Of a stretch of DNA of 5,208 bases, positions 4,935-5,208 are shown piece by piece (within the stretch, counting starts at the first letter, position 1; each line of letters starts with the position of its first letter). The notes under the pieces were generated by a model. The model worked only from the letters and a program-made list of their open reading frames with translations, was not told the DNA's origin and did not search any database. Both the position numbers and the translations under genes were made by a program. Source of the DNA: Firmicutes bacterium AM31-12AC (GTDB lineage Bacteria > Bacillota > Clostridia > Lachnospirales > Lachnospiraceae); contig QUJA01000077.1 of NCBI GenBank assembly GCA_003480425.1, forward strand, positions 1 to 5,208, written 5' to 3'.

Positions 4935-5208
4935 GGAGAATGGAATGGAGTGGTTGAAAGAACAGAAGAAATGGGTAATTTACTGGTAACAGTTGCTAAT
5001 GTATATCCGAAGGATAAGAGTGCTTCATTCCATGTAACGTCATTTATTAAAATTGTTAATGATAAGATTATTTCATTGGATGAGTATTGGGCTGATGATA
5101 GTGATGCTCCGCAATGGAGATTGGATAAGCATATTGGAACCGTGATAAAATGTGAACCAGACAGGGACGGAGATTTCCGGCTTTTTTCTATGAAAAAGCC
5201 GGAAATCT
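4935..5208 (+). pseudogene. C-terminal part of an NTF2/SnoaL-like protein, N-terminus missing, runs off the window
   Basis: From 4935 the frame reads GEWNGVVERTEEMGNLLVTV, continues through SFHVTSFIKIVNDKIISLDEYW and reaches APQWRLDKHIGTVIK near 5150. This is the last two or three strands of a nuclear transport factor 2 (SnoaL-like) cone fold. In such proteins FHVTSFIKI..DKI..LDEYW is a conserved C-terminal feature. Full members have about 110-130 residues, so roughly the first 50 are absent; TAA at 4932-4934 closes the frame upstream. GTG 4950 with AAGGAG at 4933-4938 might start a short product, but half a fold is unlikely to work. After residue IK, where relatives usually end, the frame stays open into the repeat at 5157 with no stop before the window edge. 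The biochemical function of the family varies widely. Confidence 0.7.
5157..5208 (+). repeat. REP-like repeat with 16-bp hairpin, inverted relative of the copies at 5-78
   Basis: The sequence opens CCAGACAGGGACGGAGATT and goes on to GGCTTTTTTCT. The reverse complement of the unit at 47-78 reads CCAGATAGGGACGGGGATT, then GGCTCTTTTTCT, so they match over about 33 nt with five or six differences. Inside, AGATTTCCGGCTTTTT (5171-5186) and AAAAAGCCGGAAATCT (5193-5208) form a perfect 16-bp stem with a 6-nt loop. The window ends exactly at the stem end, so the element may continue as a longer palindrome. Besides a mobile or REP-like element it could act as a transcription terminator for the preceding gene. 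Confidence 0.75.

Noticed and set aside
4945..4989. 14-codon frame starting ATG 4945 before the NTF2-like remnant
   Set aside because: It overlaps, in another frame, codons that clearly match the NTF2-like family.

Overview
The window looks like AT-rich chromosomal DNA of a Firmicute. The gene types and style (AraC regulators with cupin-like N-termini, a Cof-type HAD phosphatase, DUF3784, a zinc-ribbon membrane protein, SdpI, AGGAGG-type ribosome sites, many adenine runs) suggest a gut Clostridia member, most likely Lachnospiraceae. That placement is inferred from gene style, not from a marker gene.

Layout. Positions 1-78 hold two tandem copies of a 32-nt repeat. A plus-strand AraC-family regulator (198-1094) is broken by one in-frame TGA. 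A 114-bp scar of a hexapeptide-repeat O-acetyltransferase (1178-1291) follows, and its last codons supply the ribosome site of an intact Cof-like HAD hydrolase (1299-2081). A 15-bp perfect hairpin (2094-2151) separates that gene from a convergent AraC-family regulator (2258-3052, minus). Beside the hairpin, on the minus strand, is a short scar of a tyrosine recombinase (2154-2198).

The regulator at 2258-3052 diverges from a 30-codon aromatic, cationic small gene (3160-3252) with a strong ribosome site and its own terminator (3317-3356). Between the two lie a good minus promoter, a -10 box for the plus strand with no good -35, and two ATTTGGC direct repeats exactly 21 bp apart. This looks like a compact regulator/peptide module. 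The next 360 bp (3357-3717) hold no convincing gene but many inverted repeats that could fold into a branched RNA.

From 3718 to the end is a same-strand run of small genes: a DUF3784 membrane protein, a zinc-ribbon membrane protein broken by a 1-base deletion, an SdpI-family membrane protein, and the C-terminal part of an NTF2/SnoaL-like protein that runs into another repeat. That last repeat (5157-5208) belongs to the same family as the one at position 1 but is inverted.

Overall this is an eroding accessory region: five broken genes or gene scars in 5.2 kb, bracketed by a REP-like repeat family. The four or five intact genes do not form one pathway. The most interesting parts are the divergent AraC/small-peptide module, the structured intergenic stretch after it, and the cluster of small membrane proteins containing a possible immunity-type SdpI protein.
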